Origin: JANXYW01 sp031400455
GTDB taxonomy: Bacteria > Chloroflexota > Dehalococcoidia > DSTF01 > JACRBR01
Reading direction: 5' to 3'
Assembly: GCA_031400455.1 (NCBI GenBank)
Contig: JANNPX010000024.1
Location: 1 to 64,000 of the forward strand
Length of the DNA stretch: 64,000 nt
Under the pieces are notes generated by a model that saw only the letters and a list, made by a program, of their open reading frames with translations, was not told the DNA's origin and made no database searches. This document shows positions 40,001-49,370 of the stretch, piece after piece (the first letter of the stretch is position 1; the number at the start of each line of letters is the position of its first letter). Both the position numbers and the translations under genes were made by a program.

Positions 40001-41308
40001 TTAACGCGCCGCGACAGTGCGGCGCAGGAACGTCGGCAACTCGGTGTCGTTCGGGTCCCCTGCCACGGCTGCGGCGGGGATCGCGTCGAGCGGCTGCGGG
40101 TCGGCAGGGCGGTCATCGCCCGGCATCTCACGGCGGTACTGCTCCGGGATCGGATTGACCGCCACCGGCCGCGCGAACCCCGTGGCTATCAGCGTGATCT
40201 GCACCTCGTCGCCCATGCTCGGGTCGACGGCCGTGCCGAAGATGATCTCCGCGTCCGGGCTCACCACGTCGGCGATGATCTGCGCCGCAGCGTTGATCTC
40301 GTGCAGCCCGAGGTTCTTGCCGCCCGTGATGTTGTAGAGCACGCCTTTCGCGCCATCGATCGACACCTCGAGCAGCGGGCTCGAGATCGCCATGCGCGCG
40401 GCGTCCTCAGCGCGATTCGGGCCCGTGCCGGTTCCGATCGCCATTAGCGCCGGTCCGGCCTCCGACATGATCTTCCGCACGTCAGCGAAGTCGAGATTGA
40501 TGTCGCCGGGCAGGGTGATGATCTCGCTGATGCCGCGGATGCCCTGCAGCAAGACGTCGTCGGCGGTGCGGAACGCATCCTCGATGCTGGCCTTCTCGTC
40601 GCAGATCTGGAGCAGGCGGTCGTTCGGGATGACGATCAGGGTGTCGACCTTCTCCTGCAGCCGCTGGATGCCCTCCTCGGCCTGTGCGCGGCGCTTGGCG
40701 CCCTCGAAGCCGAACGGCTTGGTTACGACGCCGATCGTCAGTGCGCCCGCTTCCTTCGCCACCTGCGCCACCATCGGCGCGGCGCCCGTGCCCGTGCCGC
40801 CGCCCATGCCCGCGGTCACGAACACCATCTCGCACCCGCGTACGGCGTCCAGCAGCTCGTCGTGGCTCTCCTCGGCAGCACGGAGGCCTCGTGCCGGGTC
40901 ACCGCCGACGCCCAACCCCTTGGTCAGCTTGTCGCCGACGCGAATCTTCACTTCGGCCTGGGAGTGTTGCAGCGCCTGCGCGTCCGTATTGACGGCGACG
41001 AACTGCACCCCCGGGATCTTCTCCGCAATCATGCGGTTGACGGCGTTGCAGCCACCGCCTCCGACGCCAACGACTTTGATGGGTGGCAGTCCGTCCGAAT
41101 ATGCCTTGCTCACGCTCGACTCCCTTCGCTGCTCCTCTTGCCGCAGTTCTCTCACTTCTTCTTCGAACATCGCCACCTGCGTGTACCGCGGCGGGTCATC
41201 GTCTACCGCGCCGTACTGATGCGGCGCCGGGGGCGGCTCAGCAGGCGCTACGGCGGGCGCCGCCGCCACGTCGTTCCAGGTCGTCATGTCGTCGCCGAAT
41301 CCTGCCAT
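40001..41308 (-). CDS. ftsZ: cell division GTPase FtsZ
   Basis: A 435-residue FtsZ, the tubulin-like protein of the division ring. The GTP loop is AGMGGGTGTGAAP; the core starts at about residue 77 with IKVVGVGGGGCNAVNRMI. The C-terminal peptide LPTFLRR, which binds FtsA, is present near the end. The start at 41308 has an AAGGAGG site 5 nt upstream and gives an unusual 75-residue Ala/Pro/acidic N-terminal extension. A GTG at 41113 with its own GGGAG site would give a normal-length protein. It is the last gene of the dcw cluster, 57 bp after ftsA. Confidence 0.96.
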   Translation of the reverse strand: MAGFGDDMTTWNDVAAAPAVAPAEPPPAPHQYGAVDDDPPRYTQVAMFEEEVRELRQEEQRRESSVSKAYSDGLPPIKVVGVGGGGCNAVNRMIAEKIPGVQFVAVNTDAQALQHSQAEVKIRVGDKLTKGLGVGGDPARGLRAAEESHDELLDAVRGCEMVFVTAGMGGGTGTGAAPMVAQVAKEAGALTIGVVTKPFGFEGAKRRAQAEEGIQRLQEKVDTLIVIPNDRLLQICDEKASIEDAFRTADDVLLQGIRGISEIITLPGDINLDFADVRKIMSEAGPALMAIGTGTGPNRAEDAARMAISSPLLEVSIDGAKGVLYNITGGKNLGLHEINAAAQIIADVVSPDAEIIFGTAVDPSMGDEVQITLIATGFARPVAVNPIPEQYRREMPGDDRPADPQPLDAIPAAAVAGDPNDTELPTFLRRTVAAR

Positions 41309-41365
41309 CCCGCCTCCTTGCACTCCGCTGGTAACTCCGTCGTTCCGATCGCTATCCACTGGTCA

Positions 41366-42610
41366 CTACTCCGGCAATAGCACGCGCGCCCAGTTGCCCA
41401 ACCGCCGCCACACGCCGCTGAGGTCCAGCGACGCCTTCGGCGTTCGGTGCCATGAGCTCGCCTCCGCTTCGTTCACCGCCCACTGCAGCAGCCCGACGCT
41501 CGTCGCGTACGCCGGGTCGATCAACAGGTCCGTCAGCCCGTGCAGGTTGCGCGGCATGCCGACGCGCGCCGGCCAACCGGTCACCTGCTCCGCCAGCAGG
41601 TCGATGCCCGTGAGCTTGGCGCCGCCGCCCGTGATGACGATCCCCGCCGAGATCACGTCGTCGTGCACCGCCCGCTTCACTTCGGCTGTCACCATCTCCA
41701 GGATCTCTTCGTTACGTGCCTGGATGATCTCGCAGAGCCGCCGTCGCAACTCCGTCTTCGAGCCTTCGGAGCCGAACGCCTCGATCGTGATTTCCTCGCG
41801 CGCGTCGACCATGCTCGGGATGGCATGCCCCCACTTCCGCTTCGCGTCCTCCGCGGCCTGGTAGGGCGCACGCAGCCCGACGACGATGTCGCGCGTCACG
41901 TGGTTCCCGCCAACCGGCAGCACGGCGGTGTGGAAGACGCTGCCTTCCAGGAACAGTGCGATGTCCGTCGTGCCGCCGCCGATGTCGACCAGCACAACGC
42001 CTTGCTCCTTCTCCTCCTGATCAAGCACGGCCTCCGCACTGGCCAGGGGCTCCAGGATCAATCCGTCCACCTGCACGCCGACGTTCTCGACGCACTTCGT
42101 GAGGTTCTGGATGCTGCTGTCGATGCCCGTCACGATGTGCGTCTCGACATCGAGCCGCGTGCCGTACATCCCCACGGGGTCGGAGATGTGGTCCTGACCA
42201 TCGACGACGTAGTAGCGCGGGATGACGTGGATGATCTCCCGGTTCGTCGGGATGCTCACGACGCGGGCGCCGTCCAGCACGCGTGTCACATCGTCGGGCA
42301 TGATCGGCCGCGAGCGATCTGGGATCGCGATGATGCCACGGTTGTTCAGGCACGCAATATGCTGCCCGGCCACGCCCACATGTGCCGATAGGATGCGCGT
42401 CCCGCTCGACTTCTCCGCCTTGTCGACCGACGTCTTGATCGCCTCGGTGGCGTCGCGGATGTTCTCCACCATCCCCCGAGACAGCCCGTCCGAGGGCGCG
42501 ATGCCCACGCCCAGGATGCGCATATCGCTCTCGTTGGCGATCTCCCCGACGACGGTACAGATCTTCGTCGTCCCGATGTCGATTGACGCGAACGTCCCCC
42601 CACGGGTCAT
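41366..42610 (-). CDS. ftsA: cell division protein FtsA
   Basis: A 414-residue actin-fold protein that ties FtsZ to the membrane. ATP-site blocks are ASIDIGTTKICTVVGE, VVLVDIGGGTTDIALF and GIVITGGGAKLTG. The inserted 1C domain follows residue 80 (LSRGMVENIRDATEAIKTSVDKAEK). The C-terminus (LGNWARVLLPE) is a likely membrane-binding amphipathic helix. GGAGG precedes the ATG. Order ftsQ-ftsA-ftsZ is the normal one. Confidence 0.96.
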   Translation of the reverse strand: MTRGGTFASIDIGTTKICTVVGEIANESDMRILGVGIAPSDGLSRGMVENIRDATEAIKTSVDKAEKSSGTRILSAHVGVAGQHIACLNNRGIIAIPDRSRPIMPDDVTRVLDGARVVSIPTNREIIHVIPRYYVVDGQDHISDPVGMYGTRLDVETHIVTGIDSSIQNLTKCVENVGVQVDGLILEPLASAEAVLDQEEKEQGVVLVDIGGGTTDIALFLEGSVFHTAVLPVGGNHVTRDIVVGLRAPYQAAEDAKRKWGHAIPSMVDAREEITIEAFGSEGSKTELRRRLCEIIQARNEEILEMVTAEVKRAVHDDVISAGIVITGGGAKLTGIDLLAEQVTGWPARVGMPRNLHGLTDLLIDPAYATSVGLLQWAVNEAEASSWHRTPKASLDLSGVWRRLGNWARVLLPE

Positions 42611-42668
42611 TGCTGCCTCCCTGCTCTTCGCCGGTCACGCCGCTGTGCGCGCATCGACCCTCTCTCGC

Positions 42669-43523
42669 TCATCGAAACGTCAGCCTGTCGCCGAACCGGA
42701 GGTCCACGGCGTTCAGGGCCACATCGGATTGCCGCGCCTGTTCGATGAGCACGTACAGCGCCGCCACCTTGTAGTCGTAGTCGCGCGAGTCGCCGAATGT
42801 GACCCACAGCGGCTTGTCGTCCGTGTCCGAGCCGGACAGGACTGCAGTCAGTCCGGAGTCCTGTCTGTACACCAGCGCAAGCGTCGCGCGGCCGAACGCC
42901 GTGCTCGATTCATGCACCAGTCGCGCGGCGAGCTGCACGGCACCCGGATCCAGACGATCCCCCGTGTTGATCACCCGCTTCGGTTCGATCTCGACGATCA
43001 GCGGCGTACCCTCCGGCGCCGGCGTATCAAGTACGTAGCCATCGATATCGATCGGCACGTTGAAGCCATTGATCTGCCACGAGCCCCACGGCGTGCGCTC
43101 CTCCAGGTCGATCGATACGGCATTCCAGCCGTGCTTCGTTACGGTCACGCTGCGCACCTTCGGCAGCGCCCCCACGCGACTCCGCGCGCCGTCGATGTCG
43201 AGCGCGAAGGCGCTCTCGCCATCCAATCCCGCGGCGGACCGCACCTGCTCCGGCGTCAGCGCCACCGTGCCCGTCACCGTCACCGTCTGCACGGTTAGCC
43301 ACGGCGAGTGATATGCCCACCACGCGCCCGCGAGGATCGCCGACAGCATCGCGGCCAGTACGACGAGTCGCGCCTGTCCCGGCGTGATCACTGGGCGCGG
43401 CGCGGCCTGCTCGCGCCGCTGCACGCCGCGTTGCTCCGGCTCGCGCGTCTTGACGACGCGGCGGCCCCGTCCGGGCTTCGCCGCGCGGTATGGCCACTTG
43501 CCGGGCGTGCGCGCTTCAGGCAT
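42669..43523 (-). CDS. ftsQ: cell division protein FtsQ/DivIB
   Basis: A 284-residue bitopic membrane protein. After a basic cytoplasmic tail of about 50 residues comes one helix (ARLVVLAAMLSAILAGAWWAY), then a POTRA domain (VQTVTVTGTVALTPEQVRSAAGL) and an FtsQ beta domain. ATG at 43523 is preferred; it overlaps the ddl stop by 8 bp and follows GGAAGG. FtsQ joins FtsL-type proteins in the divisome. Confidence 0.88.
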   Translation of the reverse strand: MPEARTPGKWPYRAAKPGRGRRVVKTREPEQRGVQRREQAAPRPVITPGQARLVVLAAMLSAILAGAWWAYHSPWLTVQTVTVTGTVALTPEQVRSAAGLDGESAFALDIDGARSRVGALPKVRSVTVTKHGWNAVSIDLEERTPWGSWQINGFNVPIDIDGYVLDTPAPEGTPLIVEIEPKRVINTGDRLDPGAVQLAARLVHESSTAFGRATLALVYRQDSGLTAVLSGSDTDDKPLWVTFGDSRDYDYKVAALYVLIEQARQSDVALNAVDLRFGDRLTFR

Positions 43524-44610
43524 GCGCACCCCCTTCCGCACTCCGTCCGCGCGACCGCTCCCGCGCGAACCGCTCCAGTGCCAGGTCGATGATCCGGCTG
43601 ATCAACTCGCGATACGCAACGCCTGCCTTCGACCAGAGCAGCGGGAACATGCTCACGGCCCGGAAGCCCGGCAGCGTGTTGATCTCGTTGATCAGCGGCT
43701 TGCCTTCCGGCGTCAGGAAGAAGTCCACGCGCGCGAACCCCGCTCCGTCGATCGCCTTAAACGCTCGCACGGCGTCGTGTTGCAGTTGCGCGGCGATATC
43801 GTCGGAGAGCTCCGCGGGAGCCACGAGATTCGCGCTGTCGTCCAGGTACTTCGCGCTGTAGTCGTAGAATTCGCCGCTCGTCACAATCTCGCCTATCGGC
43901 GACGTGTCGATCGATTCGTTCCCGAGCACGCCACACTCGACCTCGCGCACGCGGATCGCCTCCTCGACGAGCACCTTGTCGTCGAGGTCGAACGCCGCGC
44001 GCATCGCATCGCCGAGGTCCTCGCGCGAGTGCACTTTGCTGACGCCCATACTGCTGCCGCCATTCGAAGGCTTCACGAAGGCCGGGTATCCCAACGTCGC
44101 CTCGATATCGCGCGTGACGGCGTCCCGCTCGGCGTTCCATTCGCCCGCGAACAGCGTGATGTGCTTTGCTACGTTCAGCCCGGCGCGCACGAACAATTCC
44201 TTCTGCAGCGCCTTGTCCATCCCGATCGCGCTTGCCGCGACGCCGCAGCCGGCGTACGGGATGCCAAACATCTCCAACATCCCCTGCAGCGTCCCGTCTT
44301 CGCCGTTAACGCCGTGAACCAGCGGGAAGACCGCATCGACGCCCCGCAACGCGTCCAGCACGTCGCTCCGCTCCAGCAGCGGCGGCACGTCGGCGTCCAT
44401 GCGCTTTTCGAACGGCGCGTCCGGTCGGTCGAGTTGAGCGCGCGTCTCCGCCGGCGTCAGCCAGCGCCCCGAGCGCGTGACGCCGAACGGCACCGTCACG
44501 AACCGCGCGGGGTCAGCCGCCTGCAGCATCTCGATCGCTGAGGCGACCGACACTTCGTGTTCGACCGACTGGCCGCCGAAGACCACACCGAGGCGCAGCT
44601 TCGATGTCAT
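43516..44610 (-). CDS. ddl: D-alanine--D-alanine ligase
   Basis: A 364-residue ATP-grasp ligase that makes D-Ala-D-Ala for peptidoglycan. It shows VVFGGQSVEHEVS at the N-terminus, the KPSNGGSSMGVSKV ATP-grasp loop, the EAIRVREVECGVLGN segment and the C-terminal FLTPEGKPLINEINTLPGFRAVSMFP metal site. The ATG overlaps the murB stop (ATGA). Length is close to family average. Confidence 0.96.
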   Translation of the reverse strand: MTSKLRLGVVFGGQSVEHEVSVASAIEMLQAADPARFVTVPFGVTRSGRWLTPAETRAQLDRPDAPFEKRMDADVPPLLERSDVLDALRGVDAVFPLVHGVNGEDGTLQGMLEMFGIPYAGCGVAASAIGMDKALQKELFVRAGLNVAKHITLFAGEWNAERDAVTRDIEATLGYPAFVKPSNGGSSMGVSKVHSREDLGDAMRAAFDLDDKVLVEEAIRVREVECGVLGNESIDTSPIGEIVTSGEFYDYSAKYLDDSANLVAPAELSDDIAAQLQHDAVRAFKAIDGAGFARVDFFLTPEGKPLINEINTLPGFRAVSMFPLLWSKAGVAYRELISRIIDLALERFARERSRGRSAEGGAHA

Positions 44611-45632
44611 TCGAAACCCTCCCCCACAAGCTCAACCTCGCGCTGCAGCGCGATGCCGAACTGCTCCTTCACGCGGCGTTCCGCCTCGCGCATCAGCGCC
44701 GCCACATCGGCCGCGCGTGCGCTCCCGAGGTTGTCGATGAAGTTCGGGTGCTTCTCGGAAATGCGCGCTTCACCGATGCGACGGCCGCGTAGCCCGGCCG
44801 CATCGATCAGCCGCCACGCGTGGTCGCCCGGCGGATTCTTGAATGTGCTGCCGGAATTGCGCCCGCGCGGCTGCGCGCGCAGACGCTGCCCGTCCAGTTC
44901 GGCGATACGCCTCATCGACACCGTGCTCTCGCCCTGGTGTACGGCGATCTCCACCGACAACACGACACAGCCCGAGCACTCGCCGCGAAGGATCGCGCTC
45001 GACCGGTACGCGAGCTTCATCTCCGCCGCAGCCACGCTTCGCTGCTCGTTCGCGCCGTCGAGGATCGTCACGGCGAGCAGCACGTCGGCGAGAGAGCCGT
45101 CGTAGGCGCCTGCGTTGTAGACCACTGCGCCACCCATCGTGCCCGGGATGCCGGCGGCCCACTCGGTGCCACGGTATCCATCGCGCGCCAGTTGCCGCGC
45201 CAGCGATGCGAATGGCACACCGGACTCCGCCCAGACGACAGCATCGCCCTCGGCTGCTTTTCCAAACGCCACGGGGAGCGCTACCGGGCTCTTGCGGTCG
45301 ATGTGCAACGGCTCGACGCGCGTCGCCTTCGCCTGGTTGTCGATGACCACGCCGCGGATGCCGCGGTCGCCGACGAGGATGTTGCTTCCCGCGCCGAGGA
45401 TGAAGGTCGGCGCGCCCGCCGAGCGCGCGGCGATGACGGCGCTCGCCAGCTCGGCCGCGCTGCGAACCGTCACGAACACGTCGGCCGGGCCGCCGATGCC
45501 GAACGTCGTGTGACGCGACAGCGGTTCAGCGGTCTTCACCGGCGCAATGGCCCGCAACTCGTTGATCAATCGGTCGTCCATACCATCATCGCGCCTCGTC
45601 GCGCGGATTGCCTCCTGCATCACCAGCGTCAT
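44607..45632 (-). CDS. murB: UDP-N-acetylenolpyruvoylglucosamine reductase MurB
   Basis: A 341-residue FAD enzyme that reduces enolpyruvyl-UDP-GlcNAc to UDP-MurNAc. FAD-site blocks are TTFGIGGPADVFV, ILGAGSNILVGDRGIRG and AGIPGTMGGAVVYNAGAYDG; the active-site Ser lies in GRNSGSTFKNP, and the C-terminal KHPNFIDN block carries the final motif. ATG at 45632 overlaps the murC stop (ATGA) with GCGGAGG just upstream; an internal ATG 54 bp later is the alternative. Confidence 0.94.
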   Translation of the reverse strand: MTLVMQEAIRATRRDDGMDDRLINELRAIAPVKTAEPLSRHTTFGIGGPADVFVTVRSAAELASAVIAARSAGAPTFILGAGSNILVGDRGIRGVVIDNQAKATRVEPLHIDRKSPVALPVAFGKAAEGDAVVWAESGVPFASLARQLARDGYRGTEWAAGIPGTMGGAVVYNAGAYDGSLADVLLAVTILDGANEQRSVAAAEMKLAYRSSAILRGECSGCVVLSVEIAVHQGESTVSMRRIAELDGQRLRAQPRGRNSGSTFKNPPGDHAWRLIDAAGLRGRRIGEARISEKHPNFIDNLGSARAADVAALMREAERRVKEQFGIALQREVELVGEGFE

Positions 45633-47014
45633 CGCCTCCGCAGCCGCTCGAGCACCATCGGACCGACACTGTCCACGTCGCCCGCACCAACGGTGAAGAA
45701 CACGTCCCCCGACCGCAGATCGGTCGCGATGCGGTCTGCGGCGTCATCGAACGCGTCGACGTAGGTCGCTTGCGGCGATGTGATTGCCGTAGACAGATCT
45801 GCGCCACTGAGTCCTGCGGTCGCGTCTTCCCGCGCGGCGTAGGTGTGCGTGATGTACAGCGCGTCCGCCGCCTCGAAGCACGTCTTCCACTCGTCCAACA
45901 GGTAAGCCGTGCGGGTGAATGTGTGCGGCTGGAACAGCAGGACGATGCGCCGGCCTGGGAAGCGTTCACGCGCGGCCGCTATCGTGCCGATGCGGACTTC
46001 GGTCGGGTGATGGGCGTAGTCATCCATCACCGTGACGCCCGCGGCTTCGCCCACGTACTCGAACCGCCGCTGCGCCCCGCGATACGTGGCGAGCGCGGAC
46101 TGCATCACTGCCGTTTCGATGCCGATTGTGCTCCCCGCAGCGATGCCTGCGAGCGCGTTGCTGACGTTGTGCCTCCCCGGCAGGCCGATCGTGAACGTCC
46201 CGAAGGGTCGTCCGTCGCGCCCGACGTCGAAGCTCTGGCCGCTCTCGTGCTGTGTGACGCCGCTCGCGCGCCAATCGGCGGGACCATCGATCCCGTACGT
46301 CTGCACGTCACGCGCCTCGATGCCGCCAGCGGCGACCGTCTGTCGCACCCGCGGGCTGTCGGCGCAGGCGATGACGTGCCCGTCGATCGGTGCGCTCGCC
46401 ATGAATTGCGCGAACGCCGCCGTCATCTCCTCGACCGTGCCGTAGATGTCCAGGTGGTCGGGCTCGATGTTCGTCACGACAGCGACGTCCGGTGTGTAGC
46501 TCAGGAAGGCACGGTCGTACTCGTCCGCTTCAATGACGATGTATTTGCCCTCGCCCGGCGCGGCGTTGCCCCCGAGGCTCCGTACTTCGCCGCCGATCAG
46601 GTACGTCGGATCGAGCTTCGCCTCTACCAGCATGTGTGCGATGAGCCCGCTCGTCGTCGTCTTCCCGTGCGTTCCCGCCACGGCGATGCTGTAGCGTCCT
46701 TCCATCAGCCGCGCCACCATCTCAGCGCGCTTGATGACGGGTATTCCGCGCCGCTGCGCTTCGACAATCTCCGGGTTGTCGCCGTGCGCCGCCGACGTGA
46801 ACACGACGAGCTGCGCGTCGCCGACGTTCTCGGCCGCGTGGCCGATCGCGACCCGCACGCCGAGCGCAGCAAGCTTCTCCGTCATCGCACTCGGGCGCTG
46901 GTCGGAGCCGCTCACGAGGTGACCCCACGAGTGCAGGATCTGGGCGATCGCCGACATGTGCGCGCCGCCGATGCCGACGAGGTGCACGCGCTCAGGGACG
47001 TTTGCAGCCTTCAC
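45629..47014 (-). CDS. murC: UDP-N-acetylmuramate--L-alanine ligase MurC
   Basis: A 461-residue Mur ligase adding L-Ala to UDP-MurNAc. The N-terminal Rossmann block is VHLVGIGGAHMSAIAQIL; the ATP loop is VAGTHGKTTTSGLIAHML; the central block is EADEYDRAFLSYTPDVAVVTNIEPDHLDIYG; the C-terminal domain has MDDYAHHPTEVRIGTIAAARERFPGRR and FQPHTFTRT. GTG at 47014 overlaps the murG stop (GTGA) and follows GGAGG. The open frame upstream overlaps murG in another phase and is not coding. Confidence 0.96.
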   Translation of the reverse strand: MKAANVPERVHLVGIGGAHMSAIAQILHSWGHLVSGSDQRPSAMTEKLAALGVRVAIGHAAENVGDAQLVVFTSAAHGDNPEIVEAQRRGIPVIKRAEMVARLMEGRYSIAVAGTHGKTTTSGLIAHMLVEAKLDPTYLIGGEVRSLGGNAAPGEGKYIVIEADEYDRAFLSYTPDVAVVTNIEPDHLDIYGTVEEMTAAFAQFMASAPIDGHVIACADSPRVRQTVAAGGIEARDVQTYGIDGPADWRASGVTQHESGQSFDVGRDGRPFGTFTIGLPGRHNVSNALAGIAAGSTIGIETAVMQSALATYRGAQRRFEYVGEAAGVTVMDDYAHHPTEVRIGTIAAARERFPGRRIVLLFQPHTFTRTAYLLDEWKTCFEAADALYITHTYAAREDATAGLSGADLSTAITSPQATYVDAFDDAADRIATDLRSGDVFFTVGAGDVDSVGPMVLERLRRR

Positions 47015-48105
47015 GCCGCCTCCATCAACACGCGCGCGAGGTCTCGCGCAGCGTCCGGCCGCGCCAGCCGCCGCATCGCGGCGCTCATGCGCCCGCGCCG
47101 CGCGTCGTCGGCGAGCAACTCGAGCACCGTCGCCGGTAGCCGCTCCAGCTCGCTGTTGCGCAGCATCACGGCGGCACCTTCGCTCTGCAGGAACTCCGCA
47201 TTCGGCACCTGCGACCAGCCCTCGTACTCGCCCGGGATCAGCACGCCCGGTGCGCCCGATGCCGGCAGTTCGCCCAGCGTCGATGCGCCGGCCCGCGCAA
47301 CGACGAGATCCGCCGCAATGAGCGCCGCCGGCATATCGTCCAGGTACCCCCGTACGTCGTAGCGTGTCTGGTGCTCCGCCGTGAGCCGGGCACGATGCTC
47401 GTTCGCGGCCGCTTCGTCTGCGGCGCCGGTCACATGCAGCACGACGCATCGCTCGAGCAGTTGCGGCAGCGCCGGCCAGATCGCGTCGTTGATCTTGCGC
47501 GCTCCGAGACTGCCCGCCGTGACGAGTAAGACCTTCGCGTCGAGCGGCAGCCCCAGCTGCGCCCGCGCCGATGTTCGATCGAGCGTCCAAAACGTTTCGC
47601 GCACCGGATAACCGACCACCGTCGTCTTCGTCGCCGGCAGGTGCGCCAGTGCGCGTTCGGACGTCGTTGTCATTCGCGTCGCCAGCCGCGAGAGCAGGCG
47701 CACCGCCCACCCGGGCGTCACGTCCGGGAGAAACACCACGAGTGGCCGCCGCAGCAGCCGCGCCGCCAGGCCGACGGGCACGCTCGCATAACCGCCTGTC
47801 GCGAACACTGCGTTCGGCTTGAACCGCAGCAGGATCCACACCGACTGCATGACGCCCCACGCGAGCCGTAGCGCGTTTCCCGCGAACGCGAGCGGCGACG
47901 ATACGCGCAGAGCGCCGGCCGATACGGCGCGGAATGCGATGCCTTCCGCGGGCACGATCTTCTCGTCTACGCGTCCGCGGATGCCGATGTACAACATCTC
48001 GAGCGTCCCGCCTGCCGCCTGCGTCTCGGCCTGGAGTGCGCGGGCGACGCAGAGGCCGGGGTACACGTGTCCACCGGTGCCGCCGCCAGCGAGTATCACC
48101 CTCAC
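47011..48105 (-). CDS. murG: MurG glycosyltransferase (lipid II synthesis)
   Basis: A 364-residue GT28 enzyme that adds GlcNAc to lipid I at the inner face of the membrane. Family marks are LAGGGTGGHVYPGLCVARAL at the N-terminus, FATGGYASVPVGLAA, VTAGSLGARKINDAI and the sugar-nucleotide loop VVARAGASTLGELPASGAPGVLIP. GTG at 48105 overlaps the ftsW stop (GTGA), with AAGGGAG close upstream. Confidence 0.95.
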   Translation of the reverse strand: MRVILAGGGTGGHVYPGLCVARALQAETQAAGGTLEMLYIGIRGRVDEKIVPAEGIAFRAVSAGALRVSSPLAFAGNALRLAWGVMQSVWILLRFKPNAVFATGGYASVPVGLAARLLRRPLVVFLPDVTPGWAVRLLSRLATRMTTTSERALAHLPATKTTVVGYPVRETFWTLDRTSARAQLGLPLDAKVLLVTAGSLGARKINDAIWPALPQLLERCVVLHVTGAADEAAANEHRARLTAEHQTRYDVRGYLDDMPAALIAADLVVARAGASTLGELPASGAPGVLIPGEYEGWSQVPNAEFLQSEGAAVMLRNSELERLPATVLELLADDARRGRMSAAMRRLARPDAARDLARVLMEAA

Positions 48106-49370
48106 CGCGCTCCCTTCCGGTCCGTCGCGCGTTCCGGCCACCCTGTGGCTTCGCCGCGTCGTTTGGGCTTCGTCGTCTTGCGCGTCGGGCGGACGATCTT
48201 GTCCGAGCCGTCAACCGCTTGCGGCCGCTGGCCGACGGACTTCGCATCAACGCCGAATCGCGACACGCTCAGCAAGATGCCCACGCCGGCCATCATCGAT
48301 ACGAGCGCGGATCCGCCGTAGCTCAGGAAGGGCAGCGGGATGCCCGTAAGCGGGAGCGTCCGGGTGATGCCACCGATGTTGATCAGCGTCTGGAAGCCGA
48401 TCCAGGAGACGATGCCGACAGCCAGCAGCGATCCGAAGTCGTCGCGCGCTCGGAGGATCACGCGAAAGCCGCGCACCATCAGCAGCGCGAACAACAGCAA
48501 GACCACCGAACAGCCGATGAACCCCATCTCTTCGCCGATGATCGCGAAGATGCCGTCCGTGTGCGCACCCGGCACGTAGAAGAATTTCTGTCGGCTCGCG
48601 CCCAGCCCGAGGCCTTGCACTCCGCCGCTACCGAGCGCGATCAGCAGTTGCAGCGTGTGGAAGCCGCGCCCGCTCGGATCGTCCTCCGCGCTGACAAACG
48701 CGAAGATGCGGTCCGCCCGGTAGTCGCCAGTCGCGATCAGCATCGATGCGACAATTCCGCCAATGCCTCCAAACGCCGCAAGATGCGTTAGCGATGCGCC
48801 CGCGACGAACACAAGCGTTCCCGTCGTCAGCACGACGACGATCGTCGTGCCAAGGTCCGGTTCAAGCATGATCAATCCGGCCGCGATGCCGACAAGCACG
48901 ACGAAGGGCAGGAAGCCCGTCCAGAACTCCTTGACGTTCTCGCCGCGGCCAGCCAGCCACGCCGACACGTAGATGATCAGCGCTAGCTTGGCGAACTCGC
49001 TCGGCTGCAGCGGCGGAATCGGCCCGCCGATGCGAATCCACCGTGTGGCGCCGTTGCTCTCGACTCCGATGCCCGGCACAAGTACGGCCGCGAGGCTCAG
49101 CAGCGCACCGAGCATCAGCAATGGGCTGATCACGCGGAGCTGGCGGTAGTCGCTCTTCATCAGCACCCACATCACGACGCCGCCAGCGATCGCGAACATC
49201 ACCTGCCGTAGCAGGAAGTAGTTGGCATCGCCGAATTCCAGCAATCCCAGTGCAAAGCTGGAGCTGTAGACGGCAACGACGCCCATCACGACGAGCACGC
49301 CGACCGCCGCCATAATCACATAGTCCGGGCCGCTCGTTCGCAGGCGGGAGGGATGCGCCGTAATGCCCAT
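48102..49370 (-). CDS. ftsW: SEDS-family glycan polymerase FtsW
   Basis: A 422-residue, ten-helix SEDS protein that polymerises septal glycan with its partner transpeptidase (ftsI in this cluster). Signature blocks are QPSEFAKLALIIYVSAWLA, MLEPDLGTTIVVVLTTG, and the C-terminal GIPLPFLSYGGSALVSMMAGVGILLSVSR. The C-terminal 45 residues are a basic, disordered tail. The ATG overlaps the murD stop (TGATG). A second SEDS gene, rodA, lies at 61022-62143. Confidence 0.95.
   Translation of the reverse strand: MGITAHPSRLRTSGPDYVIMAAVGVLVVMGVVAVYSSSFALGLLEFGDANYFLLRQVMFAIAGGVVMWVLMKSDYRQLRVISPLLMLGALLSLAAVLVPGIGVESNGATRWIRIGGPIPPLQPSEFAKLALIIYVSAWLAGRGENVKEFWTGFLPFVVLVGIAAGLIMLEPDLGTTIVVVLTTGTLVFVAGASLTHLAAFGGIGGIVASMLIATGDYRADRIFAFVSAEDDPSGRGFHTLQLLIALGSGGVQGLGLGASRQKFFYVPGAHTDGIFAIIGEEMGFIGCSVVLLLFALLMVRGFRVILRARDDFGSLLAVGIVSWIGFQTLINIGGITRTLPLTGIPLPFLSYGGSALVSMMAGVGILLSVSRFGVDAKSVGQRPQAVDGSDKIVRPTRKTTKPKRRGEATGWPERATDRKGAR

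Noticed and set aside
47015..48250. Upstream extension of the murC frame to 48250
   Set aside because: It overlaps murG in another phase; the MurC family N-terminus and a GTGA overlap with a good ribosome site fix the start at 47014.
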